Notes under the pieces: model-generated
Database searches by the model: none
What the model was told of the DNA's origin: nothing
Seen by the model: only the letters and a program-made list of their open reading frames with translations
Assembly: GCA_023437305.1 (NCBI GenBank)
Contig: JAEZGN010000023.1
Location: 372,001 to 436,000 of the forward strand
Length of the DNA: 64,000 nucleotides
Direction: 5' to 3'
Origin: Bacteroidota bacterium
GTDB lineage: Bacteria; Bacteroidota; Bacteroidia; Bacteroidales; Dysgonomonadaceae
Shown here: piece by piece, positions 51,285 through 60,476 of the stretch
Layout of the letters: each line of letters opens with the position of its first letter
How positions within the stretch are numbered: the first letter of the stretch is position 1
Program-made: the position numbers and the translations under genes

Positions 51285-51527
51285 ATGGATGAACTGGTTA
51301 CTTTAAAAAGCGCTGACTTTGAAGCTAATTTGGCTATAGCAAAATCATTCCTGATTGACAATGGCATAGACTGTGTTGTAAATGGAGAATATCTTACTGT
51401 TTACACTGCAGGGTTAGGGACAGCCAGATTACAGGTCAGATCGGAGGATTACAGGCGTGCCGCAGAGTTACTTATAGAAGGAGGCTTTGCCAAGCGAGAA
51501 GATTTTGACTTCGAGAAATATCAATAG
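51285..51527 (+). CDS. DUF2007-type protein
   Basis: 80 residues. It has the single alpha/beta domain of DUF2007 (putative signal-transducing protein): KSADFEANLAIAKSFLIDNGID followed by LQVRSEDYRRAAELL. The function is unknown. It ends 22 bases before the convergent ABC permease stop. Confidence 0.78.
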   Translation: MDELVTLKSADFEANLAIAKSFLIDNGIDCVVNGEYLTVYTAGLGTARLQVRSEDYRRAAELLIEGGFAKREDFDFEKYQ

Positions 51528-51536
51528 AAGATGAAG

Positions 51537-51566
51537 AAGAGTTGAAGATTTATTCAACTCTTTTTC
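51537..51566. terminator. bidirectional terminator between DUF2007 gene and efflux operon
   Basis: AAGAGTTGAA (51537-51546) pairs with TTCAACTCTT (51553-51562), loop GATTTA. T-runs lie on the right for the plus strand and A-rich sequence on the left gives a weaker one for the minus strand. The structure overlaps the last codons of the ABC permease. Confidence 0.7.
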
Positions 51567-52755
51567 TTATCATTCCTTTGTATTCCGGGTCGTAATTCTG
51601 TATCCACCATTTATACATTATGGTTGCCGTAATACAATATATTCCTGCCTGTATCCAAAGAGCTATATATTCGAACCACACATCATTCAGAGTAGCTCCC
51701 ATTGTATTTATTTTAATGAACCCGTGAATACCCGGTGTAGACGGAACAATGTATGCTATCGCCTTTATGGCTGTAGGTATCTCAGTCCAAGGCCAAGATA
51801 TACCCGATATAAATATAAATATGACACTGGTGAATACAAACAACATCATTCCGAATTCACGCTGCGAGCAGAAGTAGGAGAGTGTCATTGTAAAGAATGT
51901 AGCCGATAACAGGAACGGCATAAGAAATGCAGCTATAGTCAGTGGGTCTCCTATCTGCGGAAACTTGAAGATATATGGTATTACCCGTAGTACCCATACC
52001 GAGATCAGCATATATAAAGAGGCATAGCAAAAGGCTTTGCCTATCGTTAGCTTTATGGCTCCTACATTTTTGCCTTGGGCTGTGTGCGATGCTATTGTAA
52101 ACCGTTTCTTATCGTTGTGTGTACCAACAATAGTAGCTATACCCAGAAACATTGTTTGCTGTATAATCAATATAAGTATCGCAGGAACAAGGAAGCTTGC
52201 AAATCCATTCTGTGGATTATACATCGGAATCCATTCATTTTCTACTGTTTGTCGGGTAGTGGCATCTTCTTCCTGACTTCCGCTTCCGGTTTCAACCACG
52301 CGTATATCAGCGCCCATATCCAGCGATACTTCGGTAGCACTGAGTATCATTGCCTTATAAAACAGTAAACTGCTCATATCGGCATACACACTAACTTTCG
52401 TTTGCTGCTGAGTATGTATATCTTTGCTGAAGTTTCTGGGGATATACATTATCCCGTAAGCCTCTTTCCTGCGGAGAGCCTCACGGGCTTCTTCCATGTC
52501 CGAAGCGTATCCTATTACTTTTACATCGGCTGTGGCATCTACCTTTCTTTTAAATTCCCTTGATAGCGAAGAGTTTGAATCATCTACAAATATAACCTTT
52601 ACCTCATGTACAGTTTCGTTATTGTATATAAAGCTATACAGTACAGGATAGGCCAACGGTACTATAAAGAACAGCAATATAACAGCCGGGTCTTTGAATA
52701 TGACCTTTAGCTCGTTGATCCAAACATAATATATGTCAAGTAGTAATCTTTTCAT
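51550..52755 (-). CDS. ABC-2 type permease, second of the efflux operon
   Basis: 401 residues of the YbhR/YhhJ class. TM1 is near 24-44 (VILLFFIVPLAYPVLYSF), followed by a roughly 150-residue periplasmic domain (VKVIFVDDSNSSLSREFKRK) and five C-terminal helices from about 185. Its ATG overlaps the stop of the first permease (ATGA). With TolC and HlyD it should form an envelope-spanning exporter; the ATPase is not encoded nearby. Confidence 0.87.
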   Translation of the reverse strand: MKRLLLDIYYVWINELKVIFKDPAVILLFFIVPLAYPVLYSFIYNNETVHEVKVIFVDDSNSSLSREFKRKVDATADVKVIGYASDMEEAREALRRKEAYGIMYIPRNFSKDIHTQQQTKVSVYADMSSLLFYKAMILSATEVSLDMGADIRVVETGSGSQEEDATTRQTVENEWIPMYNPQNGFASFLVPAILILIIQQTMFLGIATIVGTHNDKKRFTIASHTAQGKNVGAIKLTIGKAFCYASLYMLISVWVLRVIPYIFKFPQIGDPLTIAAFLMPFLLSATFFTMTLSYFCSQREFGMMLFVFTSVIFIFISGISWPWTEIPTAIKAIAYIVPSTPGIHGFIKINTMGATLNDVWFEYIALWIQAGIYCITATIMYKWWIQNYDPEYKGMIRKRVE

Positions 52756-53921
52756 AGCTCATATACGTTATCCTTCAGTAATTTTCTTACAGTACCGAAG
52801 AAGAATATTGATAGCAACACAAAACCAAGCAGTGCCGCATAATGATACATGGAGTAGCCCACCGCTATACCATTTAGCGCCTGATCTACATAGATAAGGA
52901 AAAAATGCCTTAGAGGGAATAAGTTGCTCAATGCACTCAGGCTTCCATCCATCGCCAATGTAGAGAATGAAAATCCTGTAATGGAAAATGATACCATCCC
53001 TATAAGGCTGGCTATGCTTAGGGCAAACCGATAATTGCGGAATATTCCCAAAAGGATGACGCCTGCTCCCTGTGCTGCCAGGATGAGACATACATAATTA
53101 AAGAACATAGGCCAAAAGCCATTATGCAATGGAAATTGATTGATGTAATAAAGAACTGCCATAAATAATAACGCTATCCCCATATATATAATTGTGTACG
53201 GAAGTAGTTTCCCTATCATTACTTTGATGATGGAATTGTCTCCCATAGCCATAAGTTTCTGTCCGTTACCCAATTTTATTTCGGAGCCGAAAGCCGATAC
53301 GGTAAACATCAGGATAATCAATTGCAATATACCCGGCAAGAGAACATTGTTCAGATATACCGAATAGTTGAGCCACGGGTTTCCTGTGGGATGCGCGTCT
53401 ATCGTAATCGGTTGCAAGATCGGCATAATCTGATTTTCTGTATAACCCTTTGCCGTTGCCGTCTTTAGACCTACTGAGGCCGAAGCCAATGTCGATATTG
53501 TTTTCAAGTCCTGAAATAGCAGAGAGCCCGATATTAAAAAAGCATTGTTGGTATAATAAACCAATTTGGGGCGATTGCCTGAAATAGCATCTTTTGTAAA
53601 ATCTTTGGGAATGGTCAGTACAGCATATACTTCCATTCGCTCCATCTGATGCCTTGCTTCTTTAAACGAAAGGCTTTTGTACTTTATGTTTGTTTTTTCA
53701 AAAGCATCCAACTGGCGTATCAAAGAGCGTGTTGTAGTCGTATTGTCTAAGTCTACCACCGCAATAGGTATACGTGAGGGTAGTCCTGCGCTCATCATCC
53801 ACATCAAAATAATCATGGATAATAGCGGAGCAACGAATATCCCCCATATACATATTTTGGATGAGGATATACGGATCCACTCCCTTTTGAATATGGCTAG
53901 TATACCGGTTTTAGAGCTCAT
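52752..53921 (-). CDS. ABC-2 type permease, first of the efflux operon
   Basis: 389 residues, same class as its neighbour (IAVVDLDNTTTTRSLIRQLD in the periplasmic domain and five helices in the C-terminal half). It starts 3 bases after the HlyD stop. The tandem pair would form a heterodimeric channel. Confidence 0.87.
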   Translation of the reverse strand: MSSKTGILAIFKREWIRISSSKICIWGIFVAPLLSMIILMWMMSAGLPSRIPIAVVDLDNTTTTRSLIRQLDAFEKTNIKYKSLSFKEARHQMERMEVYAVLTIPKDFTKDAISGNRPKLVYYTNNAFLISGSLLFQDLKTISTLASASVGLKTATAKGYTENQIMPILQPITIDAHPTGNPWLNYSVYLNNVLLPGILQLIILMFTVSAFGSEIKLGNGQKLMAMGDNSIIKVMIGKLLPYTIIYMGIALLFMAVLYYINQFPLHNGFWPMFFNYVCLILAAQGAGVILLGIFRNYRFALSIASLIGMVSFSITGFSFSTLAMDGSLSALSNLFPLRHFFLIYVDQALNGIAVGYSMYHYAALLGFVLLSIFFFGTVRKLLKDNVYEL

Positions 53922-53924
53922 TTG

Positions 53925-54917
53925 TTATTCTTTAATGATAAGTGACATTCCCGGCAGTACATCGATTGCTTTGTCGTTGAATCGTGCTTTTACCTCAAAA
54001 GTCTTTCTGTCGTACTGTCCTGTTGTTTTGGTCGCTTTCCATGCTGCATACGATCCCAAATCTTTGACATAGTATACGGTCATCTCTACTTCCTGATCCA
54101 GTGCCGGAACGTATGCCTTGAATGTCTTACCTATATCTTTATAGTTCTTTAGATGGTCTTCTCTGATGTTGAATGAACCCCACTTATCATCTAGTTTAGC
54201 AACATTCATTATCGGGGCTCCTGTACCTACCAACTCTCCTTCGTTCGGAAATTTTTCGGTAACCTTTCCATCGATTGGCGAAATCAGATAGCTCTCTGAG
54301 ATGTAAGATGATACTTCTGCTACAGCACCTTTCGCTCTTTCCAACATGGCAAAGGCGGCTTCTTTGTCTTCTCTTTCTGCACCGTTTACAGCCATGTCGT
54401 ATTGAGACTTAGCGGCCTTTTCTGTTGCAACCGATGCGTTGTATTGTGCTTCGGCTTCATCTCTCTTTTGTGCGGTTACAACACCTTTGTCAAACAGGTT
54501 TTGAACACGCTTGTACGACTTTTGTGCTATGTCTGTTCCTACTTTAGCCTTTTGCCACATTTCGTATGCTCCTTGGATTTGCTCTACGCGTGCACCTTTT
54601 ATTGCTTTCTGGTTTTGTGCCGCAGCTCCTTGCTGTGCCGCATTTGCCTGTGCCAGCTTAGCATCGATGTCAGGGATACTTAGTATAGCAAGAGTGTCAC
54701 CTTTTTTCACATAGCTTCCTTCGTCTACCATATATTTTGCTATACGTCCGGGTACTTTGCTTGATATACGTACTTCGGTTACATCCGCTTCTCCCTGTAT
54801 GATGTTGTCTTCTTGGTTGAGGAAGAAGAAGCCGTATAAGCCTACTAGAATAATAACGGCGGCAAAAATCAGAATAGGTATGAGTTTAGACCCTGTTTTT
54901 TTGTTTTCTGTATCCAT
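53925..54917 (-). CDS. HlyD-family periplasmic adaptor
   Basis: 330 residues. The N-terminal anchor helix is at about 12-32. The lipoyl half-motif is KVPGRIAKYMVDEGSYVKKG, followed by an alpha hairpin (80-180) and barrel domain with NEGELVGTGAPI. It links inner-membrane permeases to a TolC channel. It is separated from tolC by 155 bases that hold its own promoter and copy 3 of the shared element. Confidence 0.9.
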   Translation of the reverse strand: MDTENKKTGSKLIPILIFAAVIILVGLYGFFFLNQEDNIIQGEADVTEVRISSKVPGRIAKYMVDEGSYVKKGDTLAILSIPDIDAKLAQANAAQQGAAAQNQKAIKGARVEQIQGAYEMWQKAKVGTDIAQKSYKRVQNLFDKGVVTAQKRDEAEAQYNASVATEKAAKSQYDMAVNGAEREDKEAAFAMLERAKGAVAEVSSYISESYLISPIDGKVTEKFPNEGELVGTGAPIMNVAKLDDKWGSFNIREDHLKNYKDIGKTFKAYVPALDQEVEMTVYYVKDLGSYAAWKATKTTGQYDRKTFEVKARFNDKAIDVLPGMSLIIKE

Positions 54918-54939
54918 ATCTTTATTTGTTACTTTTTTT

Positions 54940-54947
54940 CAAATATA
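54940..54947 (-). promoter_or_regulatory. -7 promoter box of hlyD
   Basis: TATATTTG on the minus strand, exact to consensus, 22 bases before the ATG. No -33 box is evident; the shared element ends 31 bases upstream. Confidence 0.55.
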
Positions 54948-54978
54948 TATCGATTTGTTAATCAGTTATTTTAGGTCT

Positions 54979-55030
54979 AAAAGGTGACAAAAGTGACACT
55001 TTTTTTATTGTTTTCCCAATTGTATACTTT
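54979..55030 (-). repeat. shared intergenic element, copy 3 (core identical)
   Basis: On the minus strand the core TGTCACTTTTGTCACCTTTT (54998 down to 54979) is identical to copies 1 and 2. It is preceded by AAAACA and AAAAAAAG, as in copy 2, but the outer part has diverged. It points towards hlyD, keeping the orientation relative to the downstream gene seen in the other copies. Confidence 0.8.
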
Positions 55031-55072
55031 TATCATCTTAGTTCCTTATATATAGATAAATATAAGATGTTT

Positions 55073-56467
55073 TTAAAACTTACGACCCAATGCTTTGTTC
55101 AGGTATATTCGGCATAAGATAATGTCTATCTGTGCATCTATCAGTTCCGAGTGTGCCGATAGCCAAGCTGTGTGTGCAGCTATAACATCCGATGAAGGGA
55201 TTACTCCTTCTTCGAATCCTACGTTTGCGTATCTTAGATTTTCATCCGCCTTTTCTGTGTTTTTTTGCGCAGTCTTTAGTTTTTTGTTTGCTTCCGACAG
55301 TTTGTATGCTGATTGGTTTATTTGCAATTTAATTTTTTCCTTTGCATCCTCCATTTCAAATCGTTTGATGCGTGTTTCGGCTTTCGCTACATTAAGTTTT
55401 GCCGAATTAGAAGCAAAATTCAAAGGGACTTTTAGTAGTACTCCTACATTCCACATTCCGGCGAACTTCTTTTCCATACCGTCAAACAAGTTCGGATTTG
55501 TCCATAAATAATTTGCTGTGAGTGCAACATTCGGCATAAACTCGGCTACTGCAATCTTTTCTTTCTTTCCGTATATCTTTGTAGCCAGCTCAAGGCTTCT
55601 TATCTCTGTCCTGCTCAATATGGCTTCGTCTATGTTGGGTATAGCGTCTACGCCTTCGTCGGTTGCAATGCTTGTTATATTTTCATCTTTCAATGTAAGC
55701 TGATCGTTGATCTCCAGTCCACATATTTGCGCCAATAGCATTTTTGAAAGACTCAGTCCGTTTTCAGCCTTTGTAAGAGTCATCTCTGCCTCGTTTAGCT
55801 TTACATTCACTGATAGCCTGTCAGCTTTTGTGGCTACGCCTTCCTGTTCCATTGCTGAAATATCAGAATCCATCTTTTGCATGAGTTTGACATACGCTTC
55901 GGCCAGTTTCTTCTTATTAGCTACAGATACAACCTGCCAATATGCATTGTCTACTTCCACGATTACTTCTGTCATCTGAGTTTCTTTCATCGTTTTGGCT
56001 AGGTCTTGGGCATATGCTCTCAGATCATTGTAAGCAACGATCTTCCCTCCCATAAACAGCGGTTGTGTAAGTGTAAATCCTCCTGCCCAGATGTTTTTGA
56101 TGTCTACCTTTCCTAGATCATGGATGCTATTACGGATTTTGTCGTCTATCGGAATATTATTGCCTATTCCGGGGATTTCTATCGGAAGAGGTATGGATGT
56201 AGGTATGGCAGAAGATGGAATCAGATACAAATTCTTCTGATTGTGTAGATATCCTCCAACAAAGGATATATCAGGGAAGAACTTGGTGAGTGCGTCCTTC
56301 TTCTCATAATAAGCTATTCGCTCTTGCTCAGAGGCTATCTTGAGCGATTTATTGTTCTCTATTGCAAGTTGTCGGCATTGCTCTAATGATAGAAACTGTT
56401 GTGCCGAAACTGTAGATGCTATACTAAAAAAGAAAAATAAGGCTAATCCTAAACTCTTAATGTTCAT
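55073..56467 (-). CDS. TolC-family outer membrane efflux protein
   Basis: 464 residues. The signal peptide ends at about TVSAQ. There are two OEP repeats, each with long helices; the first starts LSLEQCRQLAIENNKSLKIA and the second DEAILSRTEIRSLELATKI. It makes the outer-membrane channel of tripartite exporters. It is the first gene of the group TolC-HlyD-permease-permease. Confidence 0.9.
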   Translation of the reverse strand: MNIKSLGLALFFFFSIASTVSAQQFLSLEQCRQLAIENNKSLKIASEQERIAYYEKKDALTKFFPDISFVGGYLHNQKNLYLIPSSAIPTSIPLPIEIPGIGNNIPIDDKIRNSIHDLGKVDIKNIWAGGFTLTQPLFMGGKIVAYNDLRAYAQDLAKTMKETQMTEVIVEVDNAYWQVVSVANKKKLAEAYVKLMQKMDSDISAMEQEGVATKADRLSVNVKLNEAEMTLTKAENGLSLSKMLLAQICGLEINDQLTLKDENITSIATDEGVDAIPNIDEAILSRTEIRSLELATKIYGKKEKIAVAEFMPNVALTANYLWTNPNLFDGMEKKFAGMWNVGVLLKVPLNFASNSAKLNVAKAETRIKRFEMEDAKEKIKLQINQSAYKLSEANKKLKTAQKNTEKADENLRYANVGFEEGVIPSSDVIAAHTAWLSAHSELIDAQIDIILCRIYLNKALGRKF

Positions 56468-56580
56468 ATAGTGGTTTTATATATTGATTGTCCATGCAAC
56501 TAAATTGCAAAATTAGATAGTCTTTTCATATATACAAAATGTACAGAGAACTTTCACTTTTATTTTAACATTTTAAACGA

Positions 56581-56610
56581 AAAAGGGTTCACTAATTAGT
56601 GAACCCTTTT
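56581..56610 (-). terminator. terminator of rpsA
   Basis: A perfect 30-base palindrome: AAAAGGGTTCACT pairs with AGTGAACCCTTTT around AATT. On the minus strand it is followed by further T residues. It separates rpsA from the efflux operon. Confidence 0.88.
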
Positions 56611-56631
56611 ATCAGAATATCAAAAAGATAT

Positions 56632-58428
56632 TTATTTGTTATCTCCCGAAAGTTTTTCTTTCAATGCTGCAAGCTCTTCTATATCGCCTAATGTAGTTTT
56701 TTCTACGTTAGATTGAGTTGAAGTTTCAGCTTGTTCTTTCTTAGAAGATTTTTTTGCTCTTTTTTCAGCAGCAGCTTCTTTAGCTTCCGGTTTTTCATCT
56801 TCAAACACACGGCTGTGAGATACGATGATTCTTTTAGAGTCTTTGTTGAACTCGATTACTTTGAAATCAAGTTTTTCATCGATCTTAGCTTGAGAACCAT
56901 CTTCTTTTACCAAATGTTTAGGAGTTGCAAAACCTTCAACACCATAAGGAAGAGAGATTACTGCTCCTTTGTCAACCATTTCAACAAGAGTACCTTCGTG
57001 TACAGAACCTACAGTAAATATAGTTTCGAATACATCCCAAGGGTTTTCTTCAAGTTGTTTGTGACCAAGGCTTAAACGACGGTTTTCTTTGTCTATTTCA
57101 AGTACTTGTACTTCGATGTCAGCACCTATAGCAGTAACTTCGCTAGGGTGTTTGATTTTCTTAGTCCAAGAAAGGTCTGAAATGTGGATTAGTCCGTCTA
57201 CGCCTTCTTCTATTTCGGCAAATACACCGAAGTTAGTGAAGTTGCGAACTTTTGCAGTGTGCTGGCTTCCGATAGGATATTTTTCTTCGATATTTTCCCA
57301 TGGATCTGGTTTCAATTGTTTGATACCAAGAGACATTTTACGTTCGTCGCGATCAAGAGTAAGCACTACAGCTTCTACTTCGTCGCCAACTTTCATAAAG
57401 TCTTGTGCACTGCGTAAGTGTTGAGCCCAGCTCATTTCCGAAACGTGGATCAAGCCTTCTACACCCGGAGCGATTTCGATGAATGCACCGTAGTCAGCCA
57501 TAACCACAACTTTACCTTTCACCTTGTCGCCAACTTTAAGCTCAGCGCTAAGTGCATCCCAAGGGTGAGGAGTCAATTGTTTCAATCCTAATGCAATACG
57601 TTTTTTGTCATCATCGAAGTCAAGAATAACAACGTTGATTTTCTCATCCAATTTAACCACTTCTTCAGGGTGTTGTACACGTCCCCAAGAAAGGTCTGTA
57701 ATGTGGATTAGTCCGTCTACGCCGCCAAGGTCGATAAATACACCGTAAGAAGTGATGTTCTTAACTGTACCTTCAAGTACCTGACCTTTTTCAAGCTTAG
57801 AGATGATATCTTTTTTCTGTTGTTCAAGTTCAGCTTCGATAAGAGCTTTGTGAGACACAACAACGTTTTTGAACTCGTGGTTGATTTTCACTACCTTGAA
57901 CTCCATAGTCTTACCTACAAATACATCATAGTCGCGGATAGGTTTCACGTCGATCTGAGATCCTGGCAAGAACGCCTCGATACCAAATACATCAACGATC
58001 ATACCGCCCTTAGTGCGACATTTAATATAACCTTTGATGATTTCGTCTTTTTCAAGAGCTTCGTTAACACGATCCCAAGAGCGTGTAGCACGTGCTTTCT
58101 TGTGAGAAAGGATAAGTTGTCCTTTTTTGTCTTCTTGGCTTTCGATGTATACCTCTACTTCGTCACCAATTTTTAGATCCGGGTTATAACGGAATTCGTT
58201 CATAGAAACGATACCGTCTGATTTGTAACCGATATTAACAACAACTTCGCGTTTGTTCATAGCAGTTACTTTACCCATTACCACTTCTTTGTCGTTTACT
58301 TTATTCAACGATTGGTCATAGGTTTCTACTAGTTCTTCTTTGCTCTTACCTGTGTAAGAGTCTCCTTTTTCGTACGAATCCCAGTCAAAATCTGCAACCG
58401 GTTGTACATTTTTTAAATTGTCAATCAT
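56632..58428 (-). CDS. rpsA: 30S ribosomal protein S1
   Basis: 598 residues with six S1 (OB-fold) repeats between about 45 and 540. Four contain the typical GVFIDLGGVDGLIH or GVFAEIEEGVDGLIH pattern and the first two are more divergent. The C-terminal tail (545-598) is Lys/Glu/Ala-rich. In Bacteroidota, where SD use is rare, S1 is thought to matter strongly for mRNA binding. It is monocistronic with its own promoter and terminator. Confidence 0.97.
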   Translation of the reverse strand: MIDNLKNVQPVADFDWDSYEKGDSYTGKSKEELVETYDQSLNKVNDKEVVMGKVTAMNKREVVVNIGYKSDGIVSMNEFRYNPDLKIGDEVEVYIESQEDKKGQLILSHKKARATRSWDRVNEALEKDEIIKGYIKCRTKGGMIVDVFGIEAFLPGSQIDVKPIRDYDVFVGKTMEFKVVKINHEFKNVVVSHKALIEAELEQQKKDIISKLEKGQVLEGTVKNITSYGVFIDLGGVDGLIHITDLSWGRVQHPEEVVKLDEKINVVILDFDDDKKRIALGLKQLTPHPWDALSAELKVGDKVKGKVVVMADYGAFIEIAPGVEGLIHVSEMSWAQHLRSAQDFMKVGDEVEAVVLTLDRDERKMSLGIKQLKPDPWENIEEKYPIGSQHTAKVRNFTNFGVFAEIEEGVDGLIHISDLSWTKKIKHPSEVTAIGADIEVQVLEIDKENRRLSLGHKQLEENPWDVFETIFTVGSVHEGTLVEMVDKGAVISLPYGVEGFATPKHLVKEDGSQAKIDEKLDFKVIEFNKDSKRIIVSHSRVFEDEKPEAKEAAAEKRAKKSSKKEQAETSTQSNVEKTTLGDIEELAALKEKLSGDNK

Positions 58429-58501
58429 TCAAAATTAGATCTGGCACCAGTCCTGATCAGTATCATTAAAAAGTTAAACATTATTGCTTCGAAAAGCGGT
58501 G

Positions 58502-58509
58502 CAAAGATA
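58502..58509 (-). promoter_or_regulatory. -7 promoter box of rpsA
   Basis: TATCTTTG on the minus strand, exact to consensus, giving a leader of about 65 bases. Confidence 0.6.
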
Positions 58510-58560
58510 TTGTTTTTCAATGTATAAAGCAATGCTTTTATAGAAAAAATTAAATGAAGA

Positions 58561-58590
58561 AAGCGGATGGTTAATTTTAGCCATCCGCTT
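58561..58590 (-). terminator. terminator of the phosphate transporter operon
   Basis: AAGCGGATGG (58561-58570) pairs with CCATCCGCTT (58581-58590). On the minus strand CTTCATTTAATTTTTT follows. Confidence 0.75.
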
Positions 58591-58610
58591 TTATTTTATA
58601 GAGAGCATTC

Positions 58611-59660
58611 TTATCGAACGATCAGTCCCAGAATGTGATAGAATATAATAGCCATTAGGGCACTAACCGGAATAGTCAGTATCCATGCTATCAATAAATC
58701 TTTAGTCACTCCCCAGCGAACTGCCGAAAGACGCTTCACCGATCCTACACCTATTATACTACCTGTGATTACGTGGGTTGTACTTACCGGCACGTGTAGC
58801 ATTTCGGATATATATAAGGTGATAGAGCCTGCTGTCTGAGCACAGAACCCTTCGATAGGGGTGATTTTTGTAATACGATTCCCCATCGTTTTCATGATTT
58901 TCCATCCTCCGCAAACTGTACCTACCGCAATCGCAGTAAAACATGCGAGTGGCACCCAGTCGTGCATGTCGTTCATATCATTCATATATAACCAAGGGTG
59001 AACGTCGGGGGTAGTTGCTGTATATGAAATCAGTGCAGCTGCAATGATACCCATTACTTTTTGCGAGTCATTCAACCCATGTCCTATACTGAGGCCAGCG
59101 GATGAGATAAGTTGTAGATTCTTGAACCAACGGTCAGCTTTACCGGGTTTCACCTTTTTAACAAAATGCAGTGTAATCAGTGTAATGATGTTACCCGAAA
59201 CCATACCAATCAGAGGTGCTACTACAATAAACAGAGCGATAATGCCAATAACGCCTGAATGTACAGCCTGAAAACCTGAAGCGGCAATACCGGCTCCTGC
59301 AAATCCTCCGATCAGTGTATGCGAAGAAGATGAAGGGATTCCTAACCACCATGTAATAAGGTTCCAAGAAATAGCAGCTATGAGTCCTGCGATGATAACC
59401 AGAGATGGGTTCCCAAAGTTTTGGATTATAAATTCCATATCCACAGTTTTGGATACAGTGTCTGCAATACCAAATCCGCCAATAATATATTTTGCGATAA
59501 AATAAGCTACGAAGTTAAAAAAGGCTGCCCAAATCACAGCTTGGGTTGGAGTAAGAACTTTCGTAGATACAACAGTTGCTATTGAGTTGGCAGCGTCGTG
59601 AAAGCCATTTATGAAATCAAATATGATCGCTAAAATAATGATTATTATTAATAATGTCAT
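58611..59660 (-). CDS. pit: PiT-family inorganic phosphate transporter
   Basis: 349 residues, about ten transmembrane helices. It has the two inverted PHO4 signatures: DFINGFHDAANSIATVVSTK at the N-terminus and EMLHVPVSTTHVITGSIIGV in the C-terminal half. It imports metal-phosphate with protons or sodium. It starts 10 bases after the DUF47 gene, forming a classical pair. Confidence 0.94.
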   Translation of the reverse strand: MTLLIIIIILAIIFDFINGFHDAANSIATVVSTKVLTPTQAVIWAAFFNFVAYFIAKYIIGGFGIADTVSKTVDMEFIIQNFGNPSLVIIAGLIAAISWNLITWWLGIPSSSSHTLIGGFAGAGIAASGFQAVHSGVIGIIALFIVVAPLIGMVSGNIITLITLHFVKKVKPGKADRWFKNLQLISSAGLSIGHGLNDSQKVMGIIAAALISYTATTPDVHPWLYMNDMNDMHDWVPLACFTAIAVGTVCGGWKIMKTMGNRITKITPIEGFCAQTAGSITLYISEMLHVPVSTTHVITGSIIGVGSVKRLSAVRWGVTKDLLIAWILTIPVSALMAIIFYHILGLIVR

Positions 59661-59670
59661 TTCTTTCTTA

Positions 59671-60318
59671 TTATGAATACTTAACGATCATTGTTTTGAT
59701 AATTTTCCCTACTGATTCTGCTGCATCGGTAGCACGTTCGAGCTCGTGGAGAATATCTTTTAGTTTAATAACCTCAATGGCATCTTTTTCATTCTCAAAC
59801 AGGTCGATAAGGAAATGTTCGTACACATCGTCGGCCTTTTTTTCAATCACACCTAGTTGTTCGCAGTATTCTTTTATGCGGGATGTACTTTTTTTCAATA
59901 CATCCAGTTCTCCGATTGCCTGAATAAGGAATCCGGAAGATTCTCGAACAAACATAGCCAGTCGGACAGCACTCTCGGGCATTACTTTCGGGCTGTAAAG
60001 CATGATACGCTTAGCACAACTATTGATAAGATCAATAACATCATCCATTGTTGCCGAAAGATGGTTTATATCTTCCCGGTCAAAAGGGGTAATAAATGTT
60101 TGGTTGAGCTCTTCGAAGATTTGATTTTGGATGGTATCGGCTTTTCTTTCCTGGTCTTTGATTTTTTTGTAATACTCTACAGCTTCGTTGTGGTTAGTTA
60201 CTTGAACACATTCAATGATGAGATCAGATGCGGTGACTATTACTTCTGCCATTCCGCTCAAAAGAGGGAAGAATTTGTTTTCTTTAGGTTTGAACCTATC
60301 GAATAAGTTATTTTTCAT
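59671..60318 (-). CDS. DUF47/PhoU-like phosphate transport regulator
   Basis: 215 residues, all helical, of the DUF47 family. Metal-binding type segments are IKDQERKADTIQNQIFEEL and GVIEKKADDVYEHFLIDL, two PhoU-like three-helix repeats. These proteins are encoded with PiT transporters and are thought to modulate them. It is first in the operon. Confidence 0.92.
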   Translation of the reverse strand: MKNNLFDRFKPKENKFFPLLSGMAEVIVTASDLIIECVQVTNHNEAVEYYKKIKDQERKADTIQNQIFEELNQTFITPFDREDINHLSATMDDVIDLINSCAKRIMLYSPKVMPESAVRLAMFVRESSGFLIQAIGELDVLKKSTSRIKEYCEQLGVIEKKADDVYEHFLIDLFENEKDAIEVIKLKDILHELERATDAAESVGKIIKTMIVKYS

Positions 60319-60372
60319 AAAAGATTAAAAATATATTCATCAAGAAAAACAGTACCAACTGCTTTTGTCCCG

Positions 60373-60380
60373 CAAAGATA
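60373..60380 (-). promoter_or_regulatory. -7 promoter box of the DUF47-pit operon
   Basis: TATCTTTG on the minus strand, exact to consensus, 54 bases before the ATG. I recognise no Pho-box. Confidence 0.55.
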
Positions 60381-60476
60381 GAAAAAAAAATCGGTCGTAA
60401 CATTTTTTTAACAAAAAAGTAACAATGAGTATTCTCCTCTATTCTTGCTGTTTAAGTATAGCACTATCCTATAGTT

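Noticed and set aside
30150..53921. Assigning the lone ABC ATPase at 30150 as the missing ATPase of the efflux operon
   Set aside because: They are 20 kb apart with no shared regulation visible; nothing in the sequence links them.
37393..55030. Reading the shared element as an insertion sequence remnant or CRISPR repeat
   Set aside because: Copies are 8-10 kb apart, lack terminal repeats and target duplications, and keep orientation relative to the downstream gene.
55030..55072. A/T-rich CTTATAT...ATATAAG stem after tolC as a terminator
   Set aside because: The stem is almost all A-T and no T-run follows on the minus strand; too weak to call.
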